Positions 26,657-41,600 of a DNA stretch of 64,000 nt are shown one piece after another. This stretch comes from Echinometra lucunter (lineage: Eukaryota; Echinodermata; Echinoidea; Camarodonta; Echinometridae). Every line of letters starts with the position of its first letter. Positions within the stretch are counted from its first letter, which is position 1. Under the pieces are notes generated by a model. It was not told where the DNA came from, did no database searches, and worked only from the letters and a program-made list of their open reading frames with translations. The stretch is taken from assembly GCA_029962745.1 (NCBI GenBank), contig CM057158.1, forward strand, positions 2,205,558-2,269,557, written 5' to 3'. The translations under genes and the position numbers were made by a program.

Positions 26657-29600
26657 GCTACTGCTACTACTACTTCTACTACTACTACTGCTACTACTAC
26701 TGCTACTACTGCTACTACTACTACTGCTACTACTACTACTACTATCTAATGAGACTATTATGAGACTTCCTTATGCATACATGAGCCAAGTTTGGAAATG
26801 AACCGTCACAGAGTTGTTAAGTTATCGTGAGAATGAACCATTTCTATGTACATAATGACCTATACGACCTTTGACCTTTGACCTTTGACCTTGAGACCCC
26901 AAATTCTAATCAGATCATTGTCCCTCCCATATGCATACATGTATTAAGTTTGAGGTTGATCGGTCAAATGGTTGTTGAGTTATGGTGAAAACGAACCATT
27001 TCTATGTACATAATGACCTTTGACCTTGTGACCCAAAATCTAATCAGATCATTGTCCCTTCCATGTGCATACATGAGCCAAGTTTGAAGCCAATCTGTCG
27101 AATGGTTCTTAAGTTATCGCGAAAACGAGCCATTTTTATGTGTATTATTACCTCTATGACCTTGACCTTTGACCTTGAGACTCCAAAATCTATTCAGATC
27201 ATTGTCCCTCCCATATGCATACATGAGCCAAGTTTGAAGTTGATCCGTCAAATGGTTCTTAAGTTATCGCGAGAACGAAAACGGGACGGACTTACGGATG
27301 GACAACCCAAAAACATAATGCCTCCGGCAAACCACCTATGGTGGGCGGAAGCATAAAAAAGGAAACCACTATTACAAGTAGATGCAATTTGCAATGAAGA
27401 CTACACGAACATATATGTTATTAAGTATTAAGTTATGAAAGGAAAGGCATCAATAATTTTCAGAGCTACAGCTTTTACTTTCAATTTATGTTTGCTTTCT
27501 TTTCAAACCTTCAATCCATCTTTTCCATCTCTCTCTCTCTCTCTCTCTTCTTGAACTCCTAGCTATTAGCACACCTATCTCACCAACCTGTTTCATATTT
27601 TCCTACCAAACACCATGAAGGGCACACAGATCAAAATCTTGGTTAATTGGTGACTAATTTGACATGGTGCTTCACTCTGACTATCATGGAGCATGACATT
27701 AATCTTTAGAGCCAATCATCAGATATTAGGTAAACATTCAAACTGATTTCCTCCCATCAAAACCAATCAATACAAATGACAGGAATATGGTTTTGGCACA
27801 AACATATATGCATGGAATGAACAGTACAAGTGTAAATATTACATTTTTCTATCAAATATTACAGTTTTAATTGGATTGAGAATATTACTTTTTGTCATTA
27901 ATCATGAAAACATGAGGCTTCCTTGGAAATTCAGAACACTAACTTCCTACAAAATGTAAGAAAAGTCATTGACATGAAAGACAAAATTCAGCCACCATAA
28001 AGCTATACCCTGGATTAAAAGTCAGGTGTTTGATGGGTTTTGTACTTCACTAAAGCTGAACCATATTGACTCTAAAAATCCTCGTCCCTTCTTTTTCCCC
28101 TCCATGCTTCTATTTGTGTCACGTTACACATGAACGAAGCTTAAGTAAAGAAATATTCCAATCATGCATACATGCATGCATGCAGTCTATGATTTATGTT
28201 TACTGCTTTTTTGTGTATGGTATTCAATGTATTGATGAAAATATTTTTCTTCTCTTTTCTAAGGGGATGATATCCCCTCCAGGGCCCCTCATTCAAACAG
28301 TCCCCCTCCACCACAATCCAATGGGAATATGTGGTTGAACCTATGTAGCAAATCAGGACATGTTATAATCATCACGGAAGCGTTATCCTCTTGTATCATG
28401 CATTTGGATAAATATGACCTCAATCCAGAAGGGAAAATTTTAAATGTTGTTTCTTGACATTTCTCCAAAGCAAATGAATAATGGTTCATTTTTTCTTAGT
28501 GATATGTGAATATCACATTGCAGGGTGCAGACCATCTTAAAAAGAACACTGGCTCAGATATTGAAATAAAAAGACAACTAATCATTATGACAAGTGAATG
28601 AAAAGGAGGTTTGAGCACTGCTCTTTATAGAAATACATGAAAGGATTATGACATTCTAAGAAAACCAGATTGCAAAATCATTGGACAGGTGTAGAAAGTG
28701 AAATGATTACTGCCATCAGAACTATTAGGAGGCAAAATGTGAAATACACAACTGTGCTCTACTCTCCATTTTTTTTTAAAATAAGTTCTTCTGATGCTTG
28801 ACATAAAACATGTATGTATACACTGTATTCTGCCCTATCGTTATGCCCTTCTTTCTTCTAGTGATAAGTTATGTGATTCATTACTTTCTTCCTACAAAGG
28901 GTACCTGCACAAGATCATATTAAAAAGCCCCTCTATTTTTCCTTGTTGCAGTATCATTTGAGAATCACATCAGCAAAAGTTTTATATTCTATCTAAGTGC
29001 CCTGGCAGTGCGGATTATTTTGAAGTATATACATGTAAATGCCTTTAAAATCATATTATATTCCAGGTTCAAAAGAGCACATTTAATCAATATTTTTAAA
29101 ATGTTTTACAGAAAATGCAGCAGAAAATATATATGTAGTTTTAAACATTCTTCACATACTCTATCAGTTTTAGAAAGTTTTTTTAAGCATTATCATTGGT
29201 TTGACTGAAGTACTACTATAAATGTATACTATGATAAAATCTTACCAGCTACAGAAAGTGTCTTGAGCCTGAACTCAGTTCCATAGAAGACTACAAAACA
29301 GATATTGTTTGGATGTCTGCGGTGTTCTTCTGGCCATTTCTCAAAGTCTTTGGAATTCTTGCCTGGTCTGATCTCTTTGATTTCTCTGATGTTGACTGTG
29401 ATAATAGAAATAAATTAGAAATACAAGAAATATTAAAATAATATGCATCACAAAGAAAACTATAGATCTACTACAGCATTCTTGCATTTATCACTCAGGT
29501 CAATTTCCAAACTAATGATGTACACTCCAGCATGCATCATGTCTAAAAAGAAGTATTATGAGCGGGAAAAGAGTAAATCCTACTTCACAGCCATAGAACT

Positions 29601-32600
29601 GTACGGTAATTAAAGTTCAAGCAAAACGTTTTTTTCTTTAAACCTGCAATATTTCCCCTAAAAATAGTACAAAATACTGCAAAAAAGGAACAGCTGACAT
29701 CACTGCAGCATTTAGAATCTTCCTATGCTTGGAATCAAAGACCTATATGTATTTATGTACGTAAAGTACATGGACACTGATTTCTATCATCTTCAATAGA
29801 GTTCAAACCTCTCAACAACACTGAACAGATTAATTACCGTAATGCTTCCAGGCAATGGATGCGCACAAATTTATGACATCACAATGCACGACGCTCTTTT
29901 TAGCATGATGTCATACAGTGTGAATGGTATCTGTGACTACTACAGATTCCCCAAGCAAATTTTAGTTCCAGTCCACTTTTTTCTGTGGTGTGAAATTGTT
30001 CTGCTGGCACAAGCCCTATTGAATAGACACTCAAGAAAATTCCATAGAGCCTTGAGCCTAGCCTAATTTTATCAGTGCTGGCAATGTTTGAGCAGGGGAA
30101 AGTATAGGACCAATGTATGGGGTGCAGTTAACAGTCTCATATGTAATTCAGTCTCATATCCATTGTTAGAAGAAAAGGCTGAAAAGGGTTTGTAGCTGCA
30201 GACTAGTATGAGGTCATCATACTCAAACAATTATTCCAGAAAAAACAGATAGTCTACATCATACTTTCATGATGATTCATTCCAAAAATTTGCATGGAGG
30301 TCAATACAGTAAGTAGGCCTACATGTATCAAATATTTCAATACCACAAAAATATATTTGTAAAGAGGGTGATGGCCTATTTCAACAAAACATTTTGATTT
30401 CCCAATATTGCAATCAAACCAAAATAACTGTTAGGGGCATTGACACATAAGTATACATTGCCTAATATATCAATCAAACAAACTGGAGTTACAAATCATA
30501 CATTTCCCGATATTTCAAAAATTCAAGAAACACCTACATGTACATGTACATGTACATGGCATACGTATATTTCAGTTTTTACAAGGTTCAAGATATGAAT
30601 TCCTAGAGAATTCAATTTTTAACAAATTAGAAAGAGAAAAATATAAATAATGTAACCTTACAGGCAAGCAATGCTTTGGCATCTGTTGATGAACACTGCA
30701 CACATGTAAATGATAGAACATTTTTCAATACAATGCTGAAAATTAATTTTAGCCAAGTCCACGAATTTTTCATGGTTCTATAAAAAAAGCAGAAATGTGT
30801 ATATGCATCATTCAACATGACAATATTTTGCCATAAGTCAACTCTTTTCTTTATATACTTTAAGCTTTATACATTTTGTTGTTGTTGTTGTCTTTTTGGA
30901 TAATCTCAAGAATTCATCAAGATTTCTAATCCTAATATACAGTATTCATTAAGTGATAACTTGACTACAATTTCTGTGCCCTATTTTTCTACCTTGTATC
31001 CATTACTGAGCCAGACATTTGGGCTTCTCCTTTTTCCCCCCCCCCCCCCCCCCCCCCACCCTTTGAACTCCTTTTGGAATCAAACTACCATTACAATAAC
31101 TCTCCTTCCCTGGGACATACATGTATCAAGTTCCTCATTCTGGTGAAATATTCCGTACTTCCCCTCACATTCCAATCTCATCTGAGAGCTTGAGTTTACA
31201 GACATGAGATGTAGAATGTGTGCTTTTCATAGAGGACCTGTTCCAACAATCACATTGAGCGGACCTTTGCACTTCCTCAAACCAACATAGAAACGTATGA
31301 TGTATATGACCTGTTCGGACTGCAAAGACGGTGAATGAAATTCATGTAAAGAACAGTATGAAGGATCATCCTATTTCAGCAAATGGGAGATATATGTTCA
31401 CACATGAAAGAAAGAATTGCATTCAAACATAAGAATCATTGTAGTTTTCAGGAGATCACCTGATACCTTATCGCAGTGTCATTTATGTCATTAGAGTGCT
31501 CATGGAATAGACTAGGGCTGAATGCAGCACATGCTCCATCCAATTAGACTTACTTTGAACCATCGGGCTAACCATTAACAAAAGGTTGTGTAACGTGACA
31601 ACGTGATCACCTGATTGTTCGAAATAAGCCCCCAGTTACATGGTTTTTGTGTGATACAACAACAACATTCAATGGACATTAAGAGGATCCCTATTCCTTA
31701 TTGGGTTTTAATTCAAAACATTGTTAAAAACATCTGTTTTGCTATATAAGACGTTTTATTACATTCAAAATTTCTTAGATAAGAAATTGATTTATATGTA
31801 ATTAGGGACAACTCCAAAAGTAGATTAAGAATTTTTAATCATTAAAATTGATTAAAATATCTACAGTATTAGATTAAAAATTTTAATCAAAATTTGAGAG
31901 TTGTCCCTGATTTCAGTCAAAGAATTTTAGATTGCATATAATGCATATATTGATTTGTTATGCAACATTTAGATTAAGAAAAGCAAATTGCTGAATTTTT
32001 TAGCTGTGCAGTTTTCAAACAGCAATACAACAAATCTTAATAGTCTGAAAGGGATCAATAGATAGAAATACAACATATCACCAGGATCTCTGCCTAACAA
32101 CCTCAGAAAGATTGTATCTAGGGGACATTCTACTGATAATATCTTATAACAAACTGCTAATGTCCATGGAGACCAAAGACAAACAGGAATGTCCGAAAAT
32201 ATTTTGAGTTGACACTAGGTACCTTCTACGGTTTAGCCCCTGATACATACATGTACATGTAAAGGCAAACAGGAATCATTTCCTAGTTTCTCATCTAGAT
32301 TTTTTTTTTTTTTTTTTGCAGAGCAAAGAAGGGGGTTCCCATACAAGTGACATCATTTTTTTTCAGCACATTGAATATTACAGGATTTCAATATAAACAA
32401 AAAGTTTCTTCATAAGATTTAATTAAAGAGCTTCAAAATATAAAGCTAAAAAAAAAATGAGGAGTTGAAAGGCTGGAAATGTTATCCTTACCTGTGGGTC
32501 CATCTTTCCAGGATAAACACGGAATTACCCTAAACTGCTTCTATTTATGATGATATTATATCACTGGCAAAAATAAACCTACATGTACATGCATGTATGT

Positions 32601-35600
32601 AATTGCTCCAAAAAAGAACATATATGAACAAGATTTTTTCAAGTATTTTCCGTTATCCTGATAATATCAGGTACCAAATCTAATATTTACATAAATGTTT
32701 ACCAGTACATGTATCCAAGAGCAATGGTGTTACAGGTCTCTGATCCTTAGATAGAATATTGGAATTCCTTCTATTACCAATAAATAATTGGATTTCAAAT
32801 CAAAATCTGTTTCATGTAGCTTTATATTAAAAAAAAACAACAGGAAGATAATTTGGACCCGAAGCATTAAATGCTATTTTTGTTATATATGCATTTGGTT
32901 TCTTTCTTTCTGCACAAAATTTGCATTCACAGTCAGATTTTATTTCATTCTTTTTCATTGTAGATTAGTTTGTTTTGTTTTGTTTTTTTTTTTCATTTCC
33001 AGGAACAGATAATATAAGAATATGCACAATCACAGAAGAAACAAATGTACCCATACTAGTAATAAAATCAAGATTTGTTGTTTTCAATTGCCATGGAGCT
33101 CTTCAGATAGTCAATGGCATCTTTACAACTGCTATTAATTTCAAAACCTGAGTTATATTTATTTTCCATTGGCAAGGAAATAAATATATAAATTTCCTTG
33201 AAACCAGGCTAGAAACCCACTCATCAGCCAAATGACACCTTTACCCAGCTTTAATGCATATGGACACCTACGGGAGAGAAAAATTAACATCTTCGCGTAA
33301 TCAACACCCCTCTCCTTTTCATGCCTGACTCTGATTCTACAGGCTATAACAGGGTCAAGTTGCATCATTTAACCATTTCTTCCATTACCTATGATGGACT
33401 AATTGGTAACTTAATCACTATGAAGTAAACAGCTATCCTAATGTATCTAGATCAAGAGGATTAAAAATCCCTTTCTATGTAACACCCAGCTCAAAATCAG
33501 TTATGTACATGACTTCAGTATTAATGGTGTGTACAAATACCAAGTTGTCCAACTACAGAGTACATTTAAAAGCAAAAGAATTCCACTTTTCAAGGAAATT
33601 TTTTTAAAATAACCTTAACCTATATCTCTATGAAAAGAAAGATAAACAGCTATATGTATCAGGCTAAGTCCTACATGTAGGTTCATGTATACATCATACA
33701 TTTATCAGATCTGTTGCCAAGTATTCCTGAATTGTCTACAGGATTGTGAGCTTAAATTTACATAAAAATATCACTTCATTTAATTTTTTTCTGAGTCACA
33801 CACTAGAAGTAGGGCAATCAGCTCGTTATAGTCATCAGATATAAAATCTTTGATGCAGTTGGTGAAGCAATGGACAACAGAATTTGGACTGGCTGATCAA
33901 TAAAAGAAATGACAATGAAGATTACATGTACTTAAATAAGAAGTAAACATATCAACGAATCAATATTTAAGATAAATTTATTAACAATTATTTTTTCTTT
34001 TGAAGGGTTTGCAAAATACAAGATTCGCTTTTTAGCATTCTTCTCCATTTTCTAAATTTTCCAACATTTATTTATACACTTTTGGAAAATTCCATTGTTT
34101 GTAAATTTTCCTTATTTTGTCATTCTGTTGATGATGTACATGTATTATGTATGCTTTTTGAAGTTGAAAATGGAAAAATAAATGAAATGAAATGAAATTA
34201 AATGAAAAAAAGAAGAAAAGGTGGCAAATAAATTATAAAATCCATGTCCTGACTCAGAAAAAAAAAACATAACCATACATGTACAGTACTTGTAAAGTGA
34301 AAGCTATAATTACTAGACAAGAACAATGCTGGCATGCAGGTAAAAACAAAACATGATACATATTACAGATATCAGACCTACCTACATGTAAATATAAAAT
34401 AAAAAGTTTAAAACTCTATCCTAAAATATTTCTGTCTGGTAACAAAAACAACCCCCCCCCCCCCCATAAAAAAACCAACAACAACAACAACAAAACACAC
34501 ACACAAAAACAAAAACAAAAATAACAGTGTTAATCCTCAAACTGAGTGAGAAAGAGCTGCCAGAACACACATATGCCAATCTGATCATAATGTGATCTAA
34601 CCTACATGTACACATACAGCCCTGACTCAAGAGCCAATTAAAACCTGGTAACTTCCTTAGTTTCCCCTTTGGCAAAGAATTACAACAAAACAAAAGCAAA
34701 AAAGAGGTGATATTACACATGCCATATAAAGCCTATACTTGCAGTATTATTACATGTAGCATTCTTTCCTTACAGATATCTTTTATACATGTAGGTAATA
34801 TTGTAGAAGTGAGATATTCTCATTCCTCATTTTGCTGTTGTTTATCATCAGAGATCTTTCATAGTTACATTTATGTACATGTAGAGCTATAAATGCATTT
34901 TGGAGCTTTCAAAAGCTTTATTAACTATTCCTCAGTATTTTTTTCTGTCGTTGGTACATTGTAAGTTTGCAATGAAAAGCAGTGTTAGTGTGCACGAGTA
35001 GATCTAGAGCAAGTTTCAAACAATGACAAAGATTTAGACACATCATGTATAATTGTATACTCTTGCTTTTACAACTGAGACCTGGTAATACATGTAAATT
35101 TGTGCAAACAAAGTTAACAAGAAGTATTATTTCAAGCATAAAGCATGGCCTTGATGTATCAACTTATGAATGTCTGATCATGGCTGTGATACTTGATTGA
35201 CAACTACGAAACATTTTCAATATCCACAACAGACAGTATGTCACATTCTGTATTAAAAAGGTTTCATCATTCATTTGATTGAATTTGGTATTTCTACAGA
35301 TTCGATTCAATTCAATTCATTCTAGGTTTTGTTGTTTACGTACATATATGAAATAATGTTCGACTTAATAACCTTGCTGTGGTTGGCATTTTGGGGGTCA
35401 ACTGGTGAGACTTTGGGTGCGGTTTATGCTTACCATTTTCAGGCCAAAATCAGGCTATTGAAACACGTTTAGTTCAAAACACAGCTGTGTCCTTTCTCAT
35501 TTTCGTTAAACGCCAATCTGAAACGCCGATCGTAAACGCACAAAAAAGTGCGTTTGTGTTTCTCCAAAAAGACGGTTTCTGGGGAAGCATAAACGCAACA

Positions 35601-38600
35601 CCATTTCTAAACGTGTTTATACGACATCATAATAAATAACCTTTCCCTTCTTTACATCTTTAGTAATGTTATTCTTTGTTTTATTGTTCTATCATTTCCT
35701 CTTTCAATCATCCTTATGTAATTCTTGTTTTCCATTCTATTTTCTCACCTTTTTATGCTTCCTTATGTTATTCTTTATTTTTCATCCTATATCATTTCTT
35801 CTTTCTTATTCTTTGTTTTATCCTGTTTACTATCTCTCCTTATCTTATTCTTTGTTTCATCATTCTCTCTTCTTTTATATCTTTCCTTATATTATTCCTT
35901 CTTTTTCCTTCTATCTTCCTGACTTTCTATCTTTCCTTATGCTATTCTTTGTTTCATCCTATTTTTTATCTCTTCTTATGTTATTCTTTGTTTTGTCATT
36001 CTATCTTCCCTTCTATTTTTCCTTATGTTATTTTTCTTTTGTTTCCTTCTATCTTCCTGTCTTTCTATCTTTCTTTAGGTTATTCTTTGTGTTATCCTAT
36101 TTTCTATCTTTCCTTATTCTGTGTTTTTTTCTATCTTTCCTTATGTTACTCTGTGTTTTATTCTGTCATTTCCTCTTTCTGTTTACCTTTTGTTCTTTTT
36201 TGTTTTTTCCTTCTATTTTCTTCTTTTTCTATCTTTTTTTCCCCTTGTTTTATCCTATCATTTCCTCTTTCTTTCTCTCCCTATTAGCCTACATATATAC
36301 ATACAGTATCTCCAAACTTATGAAAAAGCTCGAGCCCAAGCTTGACCTGCCCTTTAGTGTTGTTATCTTGAATTAAATTCCCAGCCAGGAACCGCCCCAG
36401 CAACTTTTCATTTTTCTTAACAGGATCCTAGTTCGTCCCGGATCTCGAAATGAACCTAGGCTAGATCTACAAATAATCATCAGGTTGTCCAAAGGGTCTA
36501 CTTACGGTACATGTACATACATTTCCGGCTGCGATATGTAAGCAACATCACTGCCATGTGCAAACGATGTTATGATTGTGATTTGTATCTAACGTGCACT
36601 TGATTCGTTTGTTTGTTATTAAAGCGTGCCGCCGCGGCAAATTGTTAACATTCATTCAAAACGTGGGAAAGGAGTGAACAAGTCGCCCTAGTCGGCCACA
36701 CCCCCGTAACTAACTGGCTTACTCTTTCGCCAACAGAAAAACATGTACTGTAATGGCACCGTGAGCAGCCCTTTCGAGGCCAATGTGAAGATCGAGAATC
36801 GCCTCAATAATTATTGATGAATGTCCTTTCGGTAGATGTACTTGCGCTGTGCAGCAAATATACATACTCTTCAAATTGAGAATTAAAAAAACAAGCAATA
36901 TCTTCATCATATATAAAAGAATGGTTCCGCGAGAGAAAATTCTGTACTGGTCCATGGGATTTCGTCTCTGCAACTTTTCACTGACAACTAAAATAAGCAA
37001 CAATACCATTACGTTTGCTGGTGTCTTCAGCTACATGTGCGTGGAAAGCGAACACGAATCACAGAAATAGACATGAATACGGAGCGGCGGAATATTGCGC
37101 AATGCATTCGCTAGTGTCTTCAGCTACGTGCGCGTGGAAAGCGAAAACGCATCACAGAAATAGACGCGAATACGGAGCAACGGATTATTGCTCAATGCAA
37201 TCACACTGAAAGCCAAAATATAGATCCAACCTTAACAGTTAACCATTAACGTTAAGCACTCTCGTATTTTGTAAGTACAATTACTAAAGTTTACAGCATA
37301 ATCATTACCGGTAATATGTTTGTTTGTTTTTTTTCTGCCGGGATACGGTCTCAATCGATTGATACCGGATTCGTCCCGGAACCGTCTCAGGGCCTCAGAC
37401 CGCCAGGATTTGATCCCGATCCCGGACCGGCTGACAACACTACTTTGCCTTTAGAAAAGAAGCATAAACAGTACCCTGTGAAACCGCGTTTACGATGTGC
37501 TCATCCTGTGTTCAAAAAGTAAGCATGAACCCACCCTTTAATGTCCACGTATGGCAAACAAATACAGTGTACATGTACCTTGAAACCACTGCTAAATTAT
37601 GTTTCCATTGTGCTGTTTTGTAGTATAAATTCAGTTGGATAATTCTTCAAAACAACATGTGCAGTGTAACTACCAGTAATGAATAAAAGGCAAAAGAGAA
37701 ATAACTTTTTTTATTATCTGCATTGCTCTTCATACCTGTAATACACGGTATGGGATAACTTTGGACAATGTAGAGCACTACAAAATTGCAGGGCTACCAT
37801 ATACATGTAATATACATCAAGTTTCCTATTAAAAGTTTTTGGAGGGTTAAGTGTCAGGTTGTTGGTAGAATTATAACTTTCAGTACATTTTGTTCAAACA
37901 ATTAACAGATCTACTTTCAGTATAAAAGTGTGACAAGTAAATGCTTAGTGAAGTTGTGCTAGCAAACTTTTGATACACATGGCAACACGTACAAGTATGC
38001 ATCACAGGTGAGGAACGTACTTAAAAATGACAGTGATCTGTACCTGAAGCACGTTGATAGACCTAGTGTGGGAGGACCAATCAGGTGCCCACTCACTATC
38101 ATATCACTCTGATCACATGCATGCTAATCCATCAGGTTTCAAGAAATGCTCAAAGTATATGAAAAGGTAATAAATGGCAAAATGTTATTTGCTCCAAACG
38201 AAGACTCCAGTCCAATTCCATTGCTAATCATGTCCTAGTCTCTCATATCTATCTTATCACATTTCATCACAAATCATTTCATCTGCATATTCTCCATGAG
38301 TTCTACAATCCTTTTTGTCTACTTTTCACTACATGTATGTATTTCAACTTTTCAGTTTGTCTAATGCCAATTTGGGCCATTTAGTCTATAATTGCATTTG
38401 ACCAAATGGCAATAAACATAAATTACATGTACATGTACATGTTACACATTCATACATGCCTTGATAAACAGATCAGCTTTAATTTAAAATTTCATACTCA
38501 TACTCAGTATTAGATGTGGAAAATAAGGTAATCAATTTTTTGTATGCAAAAATAATCACATATCAAAACTGAGTTTGTGGAACACATAATTTTGTTACAA

Positions 38601-41600
38601 ATGAGTGTGCACTAAACACAAAACACAAAACAAGGAACTTCATACTACAAAACTATCCCATCAAACAAACATCAAACATGTTCACTTCAAGTGGATAGGC
38701 TAAATTATACAAGTATGTACATGTAGGTACAAAGGTGAGCTCTCATCCATGCTCAATACAAGCATAAAATTGTTGAATGATCTCTATGATGGTAAACTTT
38801 GAAAGTGTACATGTACAGGTATATGAAACCTTAATCCATGTACGTACTACGTGTGAGAACTGAATCACAAAGAATGGTGGAATACAATTATAAATTAGTA
38901 AGTTCTCTGTTCATTGTACAAGACATTATTGATCAATTAATACCAAAGGGCAGTTAGTTACACATGTAGTTCAAGATTAATCGTCCAGGGTTCCGTTGCA
39001 TAAAACTTTCCATTAATGATAACTTGGCCATCAATGGTTACTTCCATGGAAACGTTAAATTTGATTGGCTGTTGAGCAATGTTGCCATGGTAGTTACTAT
39101 TGATGGCAGAGTTACCATCAATGGTAAGTTTTATGCAACAGGGCCCTGGTCAGTAAATCTGGGTGATACAAGAACTGTCTGGGCAAGTGAATACAATGAA
39201 AAAGTGGGGCATCTCAAATCTTTTCAGAACCCTAGATTCTAGAAAGATCACAGATGTGTCACAACAGGGGATGGCATTAACTCAAGATGGCCGCCTCCAA
39301 CAATGACTCCCCACAAGTCTGTCTCCTGATAATCAGGGGTAATTATGTATGACACTCTACGATTAGGCTTAATAGGAGTCAAAGTGATTGCCACAAGCTA
39401 CAGCAGCAGACATAAGAACAGGACGTTAACGAAGAATGACAGGGCAGACGTAGAAGAACAAGTATATCAGCTTTCTGGTCTGATTCACCTAGACGCATTT
39501 CATTAATGGACTAAATGCCGTACCGACTTTGCATCAGCGTGAATTCATGTTTACAAAATAATCAACCAGGAGAGAGAGAGATGTTAACTATGGAATACGG
39601 ATACGATGCCATCAGCACTTTTGACATTCATGATACATGTTGTAGTTTGAGGAGCAAATTACACTACTTATTGCCCACATAGAGAATACATTAAAAATTT
39701 ACTGTAACTTAGCAAAGGATTAAAATCAACACTGTTGAAATTACCAATTTACTTCTTTTGAATTTTAAAAAAAAACATACACTCATTTGACTAACTTGAT
39801 TTGGATCACCAATTCAACTTACCGTACATGATAATTCCCTACCCCCATCCCCCCCCCCAAAAAAAAAAACAGCATTCTTCAAAAAAATTCAATTCACCCT
39901 TATTTTGTGCAAAATGTATGTACACTGTAACTTGCAAACATTGTGCAACAAGATTTTGGTACAAAGAATTTGAAAATAAAAACTATGATTTTAAAGTGGA
40001 TGACTAGACCATACTGTACATGTATATCATGCAGACTGTATGCATGAAATACATGTACCTGTACGAAACTACATGAGTGTTCGGCCCGAACACTTGTGTC
40101 TAGTCCCATATACACATTTCTGTGTAGAGTGTACCACATGCTTTTCAACAATCAAATTGATTTATCATTTTGATGAATTCAAAACCTCAAGGTACACACA
40201 AAGTTTAAAATCTCATCATCCTTTCCCAATTAAATGAACCTTCTCTTTTGCATTGAAATCACACAACCTGGGCTCGTTTCATAAAACTTGTTATCAATAA
40301 CAACTTGCAATAACTTTTATAAGCTACTGAAATCTTTGCATCTGATTGGCTGAGAGCAAATTTGCCATATGTGTAGAAATGTGGCAGTTATTACTTTTTA
40401 TAAAACAGGGCCCAGAACTGCATGTACATGTATTATTCATCTTTAAGTTGGCATCTATTGCTTTTGATTTCAAAAGGAAGTCATAGGAACACTTCTTTCA
40501 AGAACTTCACCACTGCCATTTTTTTACACACTACATTCTAAGTTTATAACCAACATGTGCACAAGTTTCTATTACCGTATGCCATCTTCTTCTCCTTCCA
40601 AGCAATCTTCATAAAAGTAATTCCAAAGGGGTTATACTCCTGAGGGACAGAGGAAGATATCAATTTCTTGTTTCCTTCCTCTTGGGATTTTACCCAAATC
40701 TTATGCCTTTGAAGTCTTTGGTACAATTGCTGGAATCTGAAGGATAACAGTAGTCCATACATTTTGGTATAATTCAGCTTGAGGTCTATTCTATATCCGG
40801 GCAATTCCACAGTAAGGGTGTAATTCCGTTACCAACATTTTTAGAGTTTCTGTGTCTCTTTTGTACTCTGCCTCCCTTCTCATCACTTAATACTCTGTAA
40901 ATATGCACATTCTTTCATGTGAGCTCTTTCATCCCAACAATTTTATTCTTACATTTGTGACATTGTAGTATAACACCTCGGTAACGGAATTACCAGAAAA
41001 AAGCGCCAATTTTAAACTTCAAACATGTCTTTTAAAACCAAACATGCATTATACCAACACAGACTAAGATTGTGAAATTCTTTATTGTTTCAGCTTTTTT
41101 TAATTCAAAGATTTGGCTATTCAGGGCTATCAAAGTGATTGTTTTTACTACAGTTTTTGTTTTTGTACTAATATGAAAATAAGGTGACTGTTTTTCCGAC
41201 GCGGAATTGCCCATCTACATGTAGCTGCACATACATGATGTTTTCAGGTGATTAGTAAACTGTAATTATAGAGTGGGTGTGAGAGGGGAAACTGAGTCAC
41301 ACTGATACACAATCTAATGAATCCACATAGCAGTGTGACTTTGGAGCATAATGCACTAGAAAACTAAATTCATTTTCTTGTATAAATGAATTTGATCAAC
41401 ATCTTTCACCTTCAATCACTTTTTTAAAAAAAAATTATAATTTACAGAAGTAAAGAAATTTCTTATTCTATCAACATGAATTTGGAAAAATACATGTACA
41501 TGTACATGTACCTGGCTGAGCAGTTTCATTGAACTCAGCACTATAAAAAATATAGTACAATCTCATAGTGCTTTTATAGTGGATGTACGTAACCATCATA

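Larger units (their letters stand above)
25441..29245. other. PLC-gamma intron 2
   Basis: 3.8 kb with repeat A copy 3 (25484-25966), directly followed by a 0.73-kb triplet array (26017-26745) and then a DR1-type repeat (26752-27358). A CT run lies at 27528-27550. The rest is AT-rich with nothing recognised. Confidence 0.75.

Noticed and set aside
25981..26801. Long Ala/Val and poly-Leu ORFs on both strands
   Set aside because: They are translations of the CTA/CTG triplet array; no domain, no splice context.
35666..36376. 236-codon Phe/Leu/Ser-rich ORF resembling a membrane protein
   Set aside because: Made of a pyrimidine-rich minisatellite; similar ORFs exist in all three frames of the strand.
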